A DNA stretch of 64,000 bases from assembly GCF_023516595.1 (NCBI RefSeq), contig NZ_JAMGBG010000057.1, forward strand, positions 1 to 64,000, given 5' to 3'. Made by a program: the position numbers and the translations under genes. This document shows positions 1 through 7,844 of this stretch, in pieces. This DNA comes from Streptomyces neyagawaensis. Its GTDB lineage: Bacteria; Actinomycetota; Actinomycetes; Streptomycetales; Streptomycetaceae. The stretch's first letter is position 1; each line of letters begins with the position of its first letter. Under the pieces are notes generated by a model, which had not been told where the DNA came from, ran no database searches, and worked only from the letters and a program-made list of their open reading frames with translations.

Positions 1-1760
1 CCATCCTGCACACCGGCATCACCGTGGAGATCGTCGCCCGACTCGCCGGGCTGCCCATGTCCACGGCGTGGGAGTGCGCCGAACTGCTCACCCAGGCCCG
101 CATCCTCACCCCGCCCGACCCGGCCAACCGCCAGCCGGACGACGGCGACCTGGTGTTCGTCCACCCCCTGATCGCCACCGCCGTCTACGACTCGATCCTG
201 CCCAGCGTCCGCACCGCGTTCCACGGCGTGGCCGCGACCGTCGTCACCGAGTCCGGACGCGGGCCCGCGGCGGCCTCCCGCCACCTCATCGAGGTCCTCC
301 CCGACGGCGAACCCGAACTCGTCGAACAACTCCGGGCCGCCGCGACCGAGCACCTCGCCGTCGGCGCCCCCGAAGCGGCCCGGCGCTGCCTCGAACGCGC
401 CCTCCAGGAACCGCCCCGCCCCGACGTCCGCGTACGCGTCCTCTACGAACTGGGCTGTGCCACCCTCCTCACGGCCCCCGCCAAAACAGTCGAATACCTC
501 CGCTCGGCCCTCGCGGAACCGGGCCTCGACAACGCAGAACGAGTGAACGCGGTATTCCGCCTGTCCCAGGCGCTGCTCCACAACGATCAGTCGGACGAGG
601 CCATCCGGACGGTCGACGCGGAGATCGCGCGCCTGGACTCCGGACCCGCCAGGATGCGGCTGCAGGCCGTGCGCTACATGTGGGACACCATCCATGTGGG
701 TGAGGAACTCCCGCCGGCGCACTCCGAGGCGCTTGCCCGACTCGCGGAGACCTGCAGGGGCAGGGACAACTCCGAACGCGCGCTGCTCATCCTGCGCGGC
801 TACGACGCGATGACACGGGGTGAGAACGCCGAGGTGGTCGCCGAACACTGCGACCGCGCACTCGTCAACGGCCGCCTCGCGCCGGGACTCGGCTGGACGG
901 ACACCGAGTGGGGCATCGAACTGCTGTTGTTGCTGGCCGTCGCGTACGCCTACGCGGACCGGCTCGACCGGGCGGAAGGACTGTGCACGGAGGCTCTGCG
1001 GACCTATGAGTCCGCCGGTTGGAGCGGCGGTCACCTCGCTCTGGCCCACGCGCACGTGGGGCTCATCCATCGTCTGAGGGGCAGGCTCAAGGAGGCGGAG
1101 ACCTTCCTGCGCCAGTCGCTGGTGCTCGCCGAGCGGGTCGGCAGGGGACTGCCGCTGTACTGGAGCGCCACCTGCAACCTCGTCGACACACTGCTCGTCC
1201 GCGGGCACATCCAGGAGGCCTGGGAGGTCGCCGAGCAGTACAACTTCGCGCCGCCGTACCCGTCCACCATCGTGATGCCGGAGCCCCGCTCCGTGCGGGG
1301 CCGACTGCTCCTCGCCGTGGGCCGCACCAAGGAAGGCATCAACGAGTTGGAGGCCGCCGAGAAGGCGACCGCTGCCCGGGGCCACTACAACACGGTCTCC
1401 GCGACGTGGGGCGGGGCGCTCGCCCGGGCCCTCGCCAACGAGGACCCCCGTCGTGCGGCCGAGCTCGCCGCCACCGTCCGTCGCCGCGCCGAACGCTTCG
1501 GCACGGACACGGCCATCGGCGAGGCGCTCCGCCTCGAGGCCTCCCTCGCCACGGGCAAGCAGGCCGCGTCCCTGTACGCCAAGGCCGTCACCTACCTGGA
1601 GGCCTCACCCGCCGCCTATGAACATGCCGCGGCCCGCGTCGAATACGGCATCGCCACCCGCTCGACCTCCGAACTCCAGCGGGGCCTCACCCTGGCCGAG
1701 TCCTGCGGGGCGGACGGCCTCGTCGACCGTGCACGGGAGGCCATCGCCCGGCTCGTCTAG
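1..1760 (+). CDS. LuxR/LAL-type regulator, C-terminal part, lacking HTH (5' end outside window)
   Basis: The reading frame is already open at the left edge (codons start at base 3), so this is the C-terminal part of a longer protein. The GTG at 24 is probably internal. About 580 residues are visible. Near the start a segment reading FVHPLIATAVYD matches the conserved 'F-HPL--AVY' stretch that follows the ATPase domain of large LuxR (LAL/MalT-type) regulators. The rest is Ala/Leu/Arg-rich helical sequence like the TPR-type sensor region of that family. These proteins normally end with a LuxR helix-turn-helix of about 60 residues, but here the protein stops at ...REAIARLV and no helix-turn-helix is visible in any frame of the next 227 bases. 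It may act as a non-DNA-binding ATPase or partner protein, or be truncated. The family call is fairly firm; the role is open. Confidence 0.7.
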   Translation, partial: ILHTGITVEIVARLAGLPMSTAWECAELLTQARILTPPDPANRQPDDGDLVFVHPLIATAVYDSILPSVRTAFHGVAATVVTESGRGPAAASRHLIEVLPDGEPELVEQLRAAATEHLAVGAPEAARRCLERALQEPPRPDVRVRVLYELGCATLLTAPAKTVEYLRSALAEPGLDNAERVNAVFRLSQALLHNDQSDEAIRTVDAEIARLDSGPARMRLQAVRYMWDTIHVGEELPPAHSEALARLAETCRGRDNSERALLILRGYDAMTRGENAEVVAEHCDRALVNGRLAPGLGWTDTEWGIELLLLLAVAYAYADRLDRAEGLCTEALRTYESAGWSGGHLALAHAHVGLIHRLRGRLKEAETFLRQSLVLAERVGRGLPLYWSATCNLVDTLLVRGHIQEAWEVAEQYNFAPPYPSTIVMPEPRSVRGRLLLAVGRTKEGINELEAAEKATAARGHYNTVSATWGGALARALANEDPRRAAELAATVRRRAERFGTDTAIGEALRLEASLATGKQAASLYAKAVTYLEASPAAYEHAAARVEYGIATRSTSELQRGLTLAESCGADGLVDRAREAIARLV

Positions 1761-1773
1761 GCCGCCTCTGTCG

Positions 1774-1807
1774 GGCTCACCGCGGCGGCGGTCGTGACCG
1801 CGGAGCC
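1774..1807 (+). terminator. imperfect GC-rich hairpin after the LAL-type gene
   Basis: GGCT and CCGCGG segments pair with the downstream CCGCGG and AGCC, with a two-base bulge (CA), 14 bases after the stop codon. There is no T tract, which is usual for Streptomyces. The remaining bases up to 1987 hold no convincing gene. Confidence 0.35.
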
Positions 1808-1987
1808 GGATGGACCCCGCGGGTGGCGTGTGCTGCGACCGGGGGCCCCGACGGCTTCTTCTCCGGCTCGGCACCGCCGCTGGACCGACCGTGCGTCGAG
1901 GGCTTGCGGGTCTGGTCGGCGGCGGGCCGCGGACGATGCTCCGGTACCCGTGCTGGTCACGCTGCGAGGGAGGGCCCTCCCTGATGG

Positions 1988-3118
1988 TCAGGCCTCTCCC
2001 TCCCTCACTTCCTCCGCCAGCACCCGCTGAGCCGTGGCGAAGGCCGAGTTGGCTGCGGGGACTCCGCAGTAGACGGCTGTCTGGAGGAGGACCGCGGCGA
2101 TGTCGTCGGGGGTGAGGCCGTTGCGGCGGGCCGCTCGGATGTGCATGGCCAGTTCGTCGTAGTGGCCGTGGGCGACCAGCGCGGTCAGCGTGATCATGCT
2201 GCGTTCGCGGCGCGAGAGCGTCGGGTCGGTCCAGATCTCCCCCCAGGCGTAGCGGGAGATGAAGTCCTGGAAGCGGGCCGTGAACGGCGACTGGCGGGAC
2301 TGGGCGCGGTCCACGTGCGGATCGCCGAGGACCTGGCGGCGCACCTCCATCCCCCGCCCCGGATACCCGTCGAAGTGCGCGCGCAGCGCGGCCAGCACCG
2401 CCTCCGGGCGTTCGGCAGGCGCGAGATGGGACGCGCCGGACAGTTCCGTGAGCGACGAACCCGGCACCGCGTCCGCGATCTCCCGCAGATGCGCCGGCGG
2501 GGTCGCCGGATCCTCCCGCCCGGCGATCAACAGCGTCGGCGCCGTGATCCCCGCCAGCGCGTCACGGATGTCGAAGGACGCGAGCGCGTCACAGCACGCG
2601 GCGTACGCCTCCGGGTCGGCCCGACGGTGGTCGTCGACCAGCTCCGGCACGGTGAACCCGGGGGTGAACCAACGGGAGTCGGCGGTCTCGGCGAGCCCCG
2701 CCAGCCCCTCCCGCCGCACCAGTTCGGCCCGTTCCCGCCACGGCTTCTCCCCGTTGAAGTGGGACGAGGAGCAGATCACCGCGAGGGACGAGATCCGCTC
2801 CGGGTGGTGCGCGGCGAGTTGCAGACCCACCGCCCCGCCGAGGGACACCCCCGCGTACGCGAACCGTTCGACGCCCAGCGAGTCGGCGAGGGCCAGCACC
2901 AGCGCGGCCAGGTCGTCGACCGTCGCCCCGGCGGCGATCAGATCGGCGGGGGAGCCGCCGTGCCCCGGCAGGTCCCAGCGGATCACCCGGTGGGTGATCG
3001 ACAGTTCGGGCGCCACCTTGTCCCACAGTCTGGTGGAGGTGCCGAGGGACGGGCCGAGCAGCAGCGGGGGAGCGGAGGCAGGTCCCTCCGCGCGGTGGTC
3101 GAGCAGTGTGTCCGTCAA
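1988..3118 (-). CDS. pcaL: 3-oxoadipate enol-lactonase / 4-carboxymuconolactone decarboxylase fusion
   Basis: Fusion enzyme for two consecutive steps of protocatechuate breakdown: decarboxylation of 4-carboxymuconolactone and hydrolysis of the enol-lactone to 3-oxoadipate. Residues ~1-250 are an alpha/beta hydrolase (PcaD-like) with nucleophile elbow GVSLGG and a C-terminal His in SGASHLAP. Residues ~260-376 are the carboxymuconolactone decarboxylase domain (PcaC-like), ending with the typical helical stretch around LLQTAVYCGVPAAN. The fusion is the PcaL form known from Streptomyces and Rhodococcus. The frame stays open far upstream inside pcaB. The start taken is a TTG at 3118 whose last two bases overlap the pcaB stop (TTGA), giving 376 residues and a sensible N-terminus (TDTLLDHRAEG). 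It is the last gene of the pcaHGBL operon and is translationally coupled to pcaB. Confidence 0.92.
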   Translation of the reverse strand: MTDTLLDHRAEGPASAPPLLLGPSLGTSTRLWDKVAPELSITHRVIRWDLPGHGGSPADLIAAGATVDDLAALVLALADSLGVERFAYAGVSLGGAVGLQLAAHHPERISSLAVICSSSHFNGEKPWRERAELVRREGLAGLAETADSRWFTPGFTVPELVDDHRRADPEAYAACCDALASFDIRDALAGITAPTLLIAGREDPATPPAHLREIADAVPGSSLTELSGASHLAPAERPEAVLAALRAHFDGYPGRGMEVRRQVLGDPHVDRAQSRQSPFTARFQDFISRYAWGEIWTDPTLSRRERSMITLTALVAHGHYDELAMHIRAARRNGLTPDDIAAVLLQTAVYCGVPAANSAFATAQRVLAEEVREGEA

Positions 3119-4503
3119 CGTCGCTCCAGGGCACGGTCGGTGAGGTCTCCGGCGGAGCCGGTGTAGCGGGCGGGGTCGGTGAGGTCCGTCAGGTCGAGGT
3201 CCTTCAGGTCGGGCTCCTCGGCCAGCAGGTCGGCGAGCGGCCGGCCCTCGGTGTGGACGCGGGCGGCGGTCCGGGTGAGCAGCTCCTTGGCTCTGGCCCG
3301 GCCGAGTACGGGCGCCAGCTCGGCGGCCAGGCGTTCGGAGACGATCAGCCCGTGGGTGAGGTCGAGATGGTGCCGCATGGCGTCCGCGTCCACCCGGAGC
3401 CCCCGGGTCAGCTCCACCGCGTCCCGCGCGGCGCCCCCGACCAGCCGGAGCAGATCCCGCAGCGGCTCCCATTCGGCGTGCCAGGCCCCGGCCGGCCGCT
3501 CGTCCTCGGCGGCCATCGCCCCGTACAGGGTGGCCGCGAGCTGGGGTGCGCGCCGGGCCGCCGCCGCGATCAGCGTGGAGCGGACCGGGTTCGCCTTGTG
3601 CGGCATCGCGGACGAGCCGCCGCCGTTGCCCTCGGCGACCTCCGCGATCTCCGTGCGGGCCAGCGTGAGCACGTCCACCGCGATCTTCCCGAGGGCGCCC
3701 GCGGTGAAGGCGAGCGCCCCCGCGAGGTCGGCGATCGGGGTGCGCAGCGTGTGCCAGGGCAACTCCGGTTCCCGTAGACCCAGTTCACGGGCGTACGCGG
3801 CGACGAGGGCCCGCGTGTCGACCGGCATGCCCGGTGCCCCGCCGCCGGTCACCGGGGCGAAGACGGTGAAGGCGGCCAACGTGCCTGCCGCTCCGCCCAG
3901 TTGGGCGGGCAGGCTCGCCCGTACGACCGCGATCCGGTCCCGGGCGTCCAGCACCAGCGACCGCCAGCCCGCCGCCTTCAGCCCGAACGTCGTCGGCACG
4001 GCGTGCTGGGTGAGCGTCCGCCCCGGCATCGCCGTGTCCCGGTGCCCGGCGGCCAGCCCGGCGAGCGCGCTCTCCGTGCCGCCGAGGTCGGCCAGCACCA
4101 GGTCCAGGGTGCGGGCGGCGACCAGCATCGTCGCCGTGTCCAGGATGTCCTGACTGGTGGCGCCCCGGTGGACGTACGGGCCGTACGCCGGGCCGACCGC
4201 CGCGGTGAGGTCGGCGACCAGGGGGATCACCGGGTTGCCGCCGCCGCGGGCGCGCTCCGCGAGGGACCGTACGTCGAAGGCGCCGGAGCGGGCCGCCTCG
4301 GTCACCGCGGTCGCGGCCTCGGCGGGGGCGAGCCCGAGGGCGGCCTGGGCGCGGGTCAGCGCGGCCTCGGTGTCGAGCAGCGCCCTCAGATAGGCGCCGT
4401 CGCCGGTCGCGACCGCCGCCGGGGAGCCGGTCCACCCGGGGGCGAGCAGACCGGCGTCGGGCTCGGCCGGGGGCACGTCACGGCCGGCGGGTGAGGAAGT
4501 CAC
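3115..4503 (-). CDS. pcaB: 3-carboxy-cis,cis-muconate cycloisomerase
   Basis: Cycloisomerase converting 3-carboxy-cis,cis-muconate into 4-carboxymuconolactone in the protocatechuate branch. It belongs to the fumarase/aspartase superfamily. The hallmark GSSAMPHKANPV is present around residue 280, as is the HRGATSQDILDT segment typical of PcaB and adenylosuccinate lyases. The start is the GTG at 4503 (VTSSPAGRD...), which overlaps the pcaG stop in a GTGA arrangement; this gives 462 residues, close to the family norm. An apparent N-terminal extension of the same frame reads through pcaG and part of pcaH and is an artefact. The gene sits between pcaG and pcaL with overlaps at both ends, so the operon is tightly coupled. 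Confidence 0.93.
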   Translation of the reverse strand: MTSSPAGRDVPPAEPDAGLLAPGWTGSPAAVATGDGAYLRALLDTEAALTRAQAALGLAPAEAATAVTEAARSGAFDVRSLAERARGGGNPVIPLVADLTAAVGPAYGPYVHRGATSQDILDTATMLVAARTLDLVLADLGGTESALAGLAAGHRDTAMPGRTLTQHAVPTTFGLKAAGWRSLVLDARDRIAVVRASLPAQLGGAAGTLAAFTVFAPVTGGGAPGMPVDTRALVAAYARELGLREPELPWHTLRTPIADLAGALAFTAGALGKIAVDVLTLARTEIAEVAEGNGGGSSAMPHKANPVRSTLIAAAARRAPQLAATLYGAMAAEDERPAGAWHAEWEPLRDLLRLVGGAARDAVELTRGLRVDADAMRHHLDLTHGLIVSERLAAELAPVLGRARAKELLTRTAARVHTEGRPLADLLAEEPDLKDLDLTDLTDPARYTGSAGDLTDRALERR

Positions 4504-5105
4504 CGGAACTCCAGGAAGACCGTTTCGCCCTCGCCCTGGAGGCGGATGTCGAAACGGTAGGTGCCGTCCCCCCGGTCCTCGGCGATCAGCGTGCCGCGGC
4601 GCGCCTCCTCCACCTGGGAGAGCAGCGGGTCGGCGGCCAGAGCCGCCTCGTCGCCCGGCAGATAGATCCGGGTGTGCAGGTGGACGAGCAGACCGCGGGC
4701 GAAGACGCACACGCTGAGGTAGGGCGCGTTCCGCCCGCGTGCGCCGGGCCGCAGCGTGCGCGCGGTCCAGTGCCCGTTGGCGTCGGTCTGGACGCGGCCC
4801 CAGCCGGTGAACTCCACGCCGTTGCGGCCGAGGAAGCCACCGCTCGCGGGGTCGCGCCGCATGGAGCCGTCGACCTGCGGGACGTTGCCGTCGGGGTCCG
4901 GGCCCCACAGCTCCACGAAGGCGTCGGGCAGCGGATCGCCCGCGCCGTCGAGGACGTAACCCTGGAGCGCGATGGTGTCGGGGTGGCCGACGGGGGCGAT
5001 GTCGCCGCCGCCGGGGAACGGCAGGGCGTGTCCGTAGAAGGGGCCGACCGTGTGCGACGGGGTCGGGAGCACCGTCTCGGGACGGCTCGTGTCGATCTTC
5101 GTCAT
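4500..5105 (-). CDS. pcaG: protocatechuate 3,4-dioxygenase, alpha subunit
   Basis: Alpha subunit of the intradiol ring-cleavage dioxygenase that opens protocatechuate to 3-carboxy-cis,cis-muconate. At 201 residues it has the usual alpha-subunit length. It carries the conserved N-terminal PSHTVGPFYGHAL and the LLVHLHTRIYLPGDE strand. The iron ligands are in PcaH, as expected. The gene starts 6 bases after the pcaH stop and overlaps pcaB, which fits equal-stoichiometry co-translation of the alpha/beta enzyme. The family call is secure. Confidence 0.95.
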   Translation of the reverse strand: MTKIDTSRPETVLPTPSHTVGPFYGHALPFPGGGDIAPVGHPDTIALQGYVLDGAGDPLPDAFVELWGPDPDGNVPQVDGSMRRDPASGGFLGRNGVEFTGWGRVQTDANGHWTARTLRPGARGRNAPYLSVCVFARGLLVHLHTRIYLPGDEAALAADPLLSQVEEARRGTLIAEDRGDGTYRFDIRLQGEGETVFLEFR

Positions 5106-5111
5106 GGCAGG

Positions 5112-5885
5112 TCAGCGTCCTTCTTCTATCCAGGTGGCGTGGGGTCCGTCGAGCACGATGTCCCAGACGTACCCCATGGAGAACTCCGGCACCGACAGGT
5201 TGTGGTCGTAGGTGGCGACCAGCCGCTGCCGCGCCGCGTCGTCCGTCACCGACTGGATGATCGGGTCGTACGGGAACAGCGGGTCGCTCGGGAAGTACAT
5301 CTGCGTCACCAGCCGCTGGGTGAACGCCGTGCCGAAGAGCGAGAAGTGGATGTGGGCGGGCCGCCAGGCGTTGAGGTGCTGGCGCCACGGGTACGGGCCG
5401 GGCTGGATCGTCGTGAAGTGGTAGTGCCCGTCGTCGTCGGTGAGGGTGCGGCCGACGCCGGTGAAGTTCGGGTCGAGCGGGGCGTCGTGCTGTTCGCGCT
5501 GGTGGGCGTAGCGGCCGGCCGAGTTGGCCTGCCAGATCTCGACCAGCTGGCCGCGGATCGGGCGTCCGTCGCGGTCGAGGAGGCGGCCGGAGACGGTGAT
5601 GCGCTCACCGATGGGCTCACCGTGGTGCTGCCGGGTGAGGTCGTTGTCGATCTCGGTGATGTCCCGCTCGCCGAAGGCGGGGGAGGACAGCTCCACCACC
5701 TCCGGGTCCTTGCTGACGTCGATGGAGACCGGCGGCTGCTTCGGGTGCCGCAGGAGCGAGGACCGGTAGGGGGCGTAGTCGCGACGCGGCTGGTGCTCGA
5801 CTGGGGCACCGTCGGCGATCCGCTTCTCGTAGGCGGCGTGCTGGGCCGCGATCTCCTGGTCGATGTCCGCTTGGGTGAGTGTCAT
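5112..5885 (-). CDS. pcaH: protocatechuate 3,4-dioxygenase, beta subunit
   Basis: Catalytic beta subunit of protocatechuate 3,4-dioxygenase (257 residues). The four expected Fe(III) ligands are visible: Tyr in AGRYAHQ, Tyr in QPGPYPW, and the two His of RPAHIHFSLFG. The ATG start has AAGGA 6 bases upstream, and this ribosome site overlaps the stop codon (TAA) of a pcaF remnant, the original operon neighbour. It is now the first intact gene of the pcaHGBL operon. Expression is probably controlled by PcaV from the shared 5.95-6.14 kb region. Confidence 0.95.
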   Translation of the reverse strand: MTLTQADIDQEIAAQHAAYEKRIADGAPVEHQPRRDYAPYRSSLLRHPKQPPVSIDVSKDPEVVELSSPAFGERDITEIDNDLTRQHHGEPIGERITVSGRLLDRDGRPIRGQLVEIWQANSAGRYAHQREQHDAPLDPNFTGVGRTLTDDDGHYHFTTIQPGPYPWRQHLNAWRPAHIHFSLFGTAFTQRLVTQMYFPSDPLFPYDPIIQSVTDDAARQRLVATYDHNLSVPEFSMGYVWDIVLDGPHATWIEEGR

Positions 5886-5894
5886 GAGGGTTCC

Positions 5895-5948
5895 TTAGCG
5901 TTCGAGGACCGGGGCGAGGCCCTGGCCCACGCCGAGCGCCCGGCGAGC
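5895..5948 (-). pseudogene. 3' remnant of pcaF (beta-ketoadipyl-CoA thiolase)
   Basis: Directly upstream of pcaH, in operon orientation, about 17 codons read ARRALGVGQGLAPVLER followed by TAA. The GVGQG-A---LER ending is the characteristic C-terminus of beta-ketoadipyl-CoA thiolase (PcaF). In other Streptomyces, pcaF lies immediately before pcaH. No further thiolase sequence precedes it: the frame runs into a stop after two more codons (IL) and then AT-richer intergenic DNA. I read it as the scar of a deletion that removed pcaI, pcaJ and nearly all of pcaF. The alternative, a chance match, is weakened by position, orientation and the 9-base spacing to pcaH. Confidence 0.7.
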
Positions 5949-5960
5949 AATTAATCAGGG

Positions 5961-5990
5961 CACTGAGTATTTCAGTGAAGATTCCTTCAC
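5961..5990. promoter_or_regulatory. two overlapping inverted repeats upstream of pcaH
   Basis: CACTGA-5-TCAGTG (5961-5977) and GTGAAG-4-CTTCAC (5975-5990) are both perfect 6-bp inverted repeats sharing three bases, so as RNA hairpins they would exclude each other. They lie between the pcaF remnant and the pcaV promoter. They could be an operator, an attenuator, or a structure at the deletion junction. Confidence 0.4.
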
Positions 5991-6083
5991 GCTGCCACTC
6001 GGGGAGTCCGCCGTCAATACCCGTGAGAAGGGCGAGGTCAGACGTGTGCGGCGCTCTGGACACGCTCCGCCGGATGGCAGGTA

Positions 6084-6098
6084 TTGTTCAGTACACAA
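6084..6098. promoter_or_regulatory. candidate PcaV operator
   Basis: TTGT-7-ACAA with a central GTAC lies about 40 bases before the pcaV start and on the pca-operon side of the divergent region, the usual position for a MarR-family operator. Assignment to PcaV is inference from position and symmetry. Confidence 0.4.
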
Positions 6099-6137
6099 AC
6101 GAATCACCGTCCGTGTCGACCTAGCCGAGGAGCGCAC

Positions 6138-6665
6138 ATGGCCGCGGTGGACCTCTCCACCCACCCCGGGCACCTGGCCCGGCGGCTGCAGCAGGCGCAC
6201 TACCTGCTGTGGAACGTGATGGTCTCCGAGGAGATCACCTCGCCGCAGTTCGCGGTCCTCAACACGCTCGTCGCCGAGCCGGGGCTGGACCAGCGCACGG
6301 TGGGGGAGCGGGTCGGCCTCGACCGCTCGACGATGTCCGAGGTGATCACCAGGCTCGGCCGCCGGGGCCTGCTCGACAAGGTCCGCGACCCGCAGGACGG
6401 ACGGCGTTTCCTGCTGCGGCTCACGGAGGACGGCGTACGGACGCACCGCAGGCTGACCGTGCGGACGGCCCGGATGAACCAGGTGTTCCTCGCTCCCCTG
6501 TCGGAAGACGAGCAGAATCTGTTCTTCGAGCTGATCCGGCGGGTGGCCGACGCCGCGGAGGAACTGCGCAGTCCGGCGGAACCGCTCCGTCAGGCCTCCG
6601 ACCGGCTCGGCGGAGCCCCCGCTCCCGACGTGGCGCGTCATGGCGGGGATCCGGTCACTTCTTGA
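6138..6665 (+). CDS. pcaV: MarR-family regulator of protocatechuate catabolism
   Basis: A 175-residue MarR-family winged-helix protein, expected to repress the pca operon and be released by protocatechuate. The ATG at 6138 follows GAGGAG by 6 bases; the same frame is open earlier but lacks a better start. The N-terminus MAAVDLSTHPGHLARRLQ closely resembles S. coelicolor PcaV and puts an arginine at position 15, the residue described as ligand-binding there. The wing helix region is LDQRTVGERVGLDRSTMSEVITRLGRRGLLDKVRDPQDGRR in two adjoining parts. It is divergent from pcaHGBL. Its 3' end overlaps the end of the convergent lipoprotein gene by 11 bases. Confidence 0.88.
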   Translation: MAAVDLSTHPGHLARRLQQAHYLLWNVMVSEEITSPQFAVLNTLVAEPGLDQRTVGERVGLDRSTMSEVITRLGRRGLLDKVRDPQDGRRFLLRLTEDGVRTHRRLTVRTARMNQVFLAPLSEDEQNLFFELIRRVADAAEELRSPAEPLRQASDRLGGAPAPDVARHGGDPVTS

Positions 6666-7653
6666 CGTACAGCACCCAGACCTGGCCCTTGGCGAAGTTC
6701 ATGGGCTCGCCGTCCGCAGTCGTGAAGGTCGTGCCGTCCGACGGCGTCTTCCGCTCCCAGTCGGCCTCGAAGACGCGTCCGTCGCGCAGGACCTCGGCCT
6801 TCCCCGAGCCCACCGTCTCCGTGTACGGCGTGTTGTTGCCGAGGTAGTCGTGGAACCGGGACTGCCGGATGGTCACGTGCTGCACGACCACCGTGGCCGG
6901 AGCGACCCGCGCGCCGTCGGTGAGCACGGTGTCCTGCCCGTCCATGGCGAGCAGCCAGCGCCGCTCCTCGTCGGACCAGGTGAAGGTGAAGCGGGCCGCC
7001 GGGTACCGGATCGTGCGGGACTCCTCGGGCGTGCCGCCGGGGGGCGCCTCGCCGTAGCGGAAGCCCGTGGTCAGGGCCTCGGCGCCGGGCGGTGAACCGA
7101 CCAGCTTCGCGGGGCGCAGATACAGGTTGTGCGGGGCGGGCTTGTCGCTGCCCCGGTAGTACGCGGAACCGGCCTCCCCCGGGGTCTTGGCGTCCAGCGG
7201 AGCCCTGTCGATCAGCGGGAGCAGCTTGCTCTGGGCGCCGGAGAAGGCGAGCGTCGGCTCGTCGAACTGGCGCAGGAGCTCCAGGTCGGACTCCCGGGCG
7301 CTGCGCACGGGGCCGACGGCGTCCGGGAACCTCGTCGCGTAGACGGCCATCAGCCGGCTCAGGCCGCCCTCGACCTGCTCGGCGTAGACGATGTCCGCGG
7401 CGTCCACCCCCGTCTGGGGTCTCGCCGTGCGCACGTTGTCGATCTTCACGGCGAGTATCGAACCCACGGGCGCCGTGGTGCCGGGGCTCCGCGTGGGGCT
7501 CTCGCCCTGGCGGTTGTCGTCGCCCGAGCCGCCGCCGGAGCAGCCCGCGAGGAGGGCGCCCGCCGTGAGCGCGGCGAGTACCATGCCCGTCGTCACGTGC
7601 CGCCGAGTCGACCGCGTCACGTGCCGCCGAGTCCGCCGCGCCTTCAGTTTCAT
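6655..7653 (-). CDS. DUF3048 (YerB-like) lipoprotein
   Basis: Secreted lipoprotein of about 330 residues. After an Arg-rich n-region come a hydrophobic stretch and a lipobox LLAGC, then a Gly/Ser linker and the DUF3048 domain (VGSILAVKIDN, ARPQTGVDAADIVYAEQVEGG, and FPDAVGPVRSARESD, all hallmarks). The function of DUF3048 is not known; homologues are cell-surface proteins of Gram-positives. Two starts are possible: ATG at 7668 and ATG at 7653 (MKLKARR). The second is preferred because AAGGA and GGTGGG lie upstream of it. The gene is convergent with pcaV. Confidence 0.82.
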   Translation of the reverse strand: MKLKARRTRRHVTRSTRRHVTTGMVLAALTAGALLAGCSGGGSGDDNRQGESPTRSPGTTAPVGSILAVKIDNVRTARPQTGVDAADIVYAEQVEGGLSRLMAVYATRFPDAVGPVRSARESDLELLRQFDEPTLAFSGAQSKLLPLIDRAPLDAKTPGEAGSAYYRGSDKPAPHNLYLRPAKLVGSPPGAEALTTGFRYGEAPPGGTPEESRTIRYPAARFTFTWSDEERRWLLAMDGQDTVLTDGARVAPATVVVQHVTIRQSRFHDYLGNNTPYTETVGSGKAEVLRDGRVFEADWERKTPSDGTTFTTADGEPMNFAKGQVWVLYVKK

Positions 7654-7844
7654 GCCCACCGTGCCCATCCTTCGTTGAGTTTGTCTTTGATTGTGGGCTT
7701 ATAGGCGGATAGATGGCTATCCCTGTCTTCTTCTGACCGCATCCGATCGACCGGGCCGACCGTGCTCCGAGGTGGTTCGGGACTGGGGCTCCGGGTACTC
7801 GTGCCGGACCTGCGAGGCCGAGTCGAGGGACGGAGCGGGACGCG

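Noticed and set aside
3115..5388. A 757-residue PcaB with N-terminal extension
   Set aside because: The extension reads through pcaG and pcaH out of their frames; the GTG at 4503 coupled to the pcaG stop is the real start.
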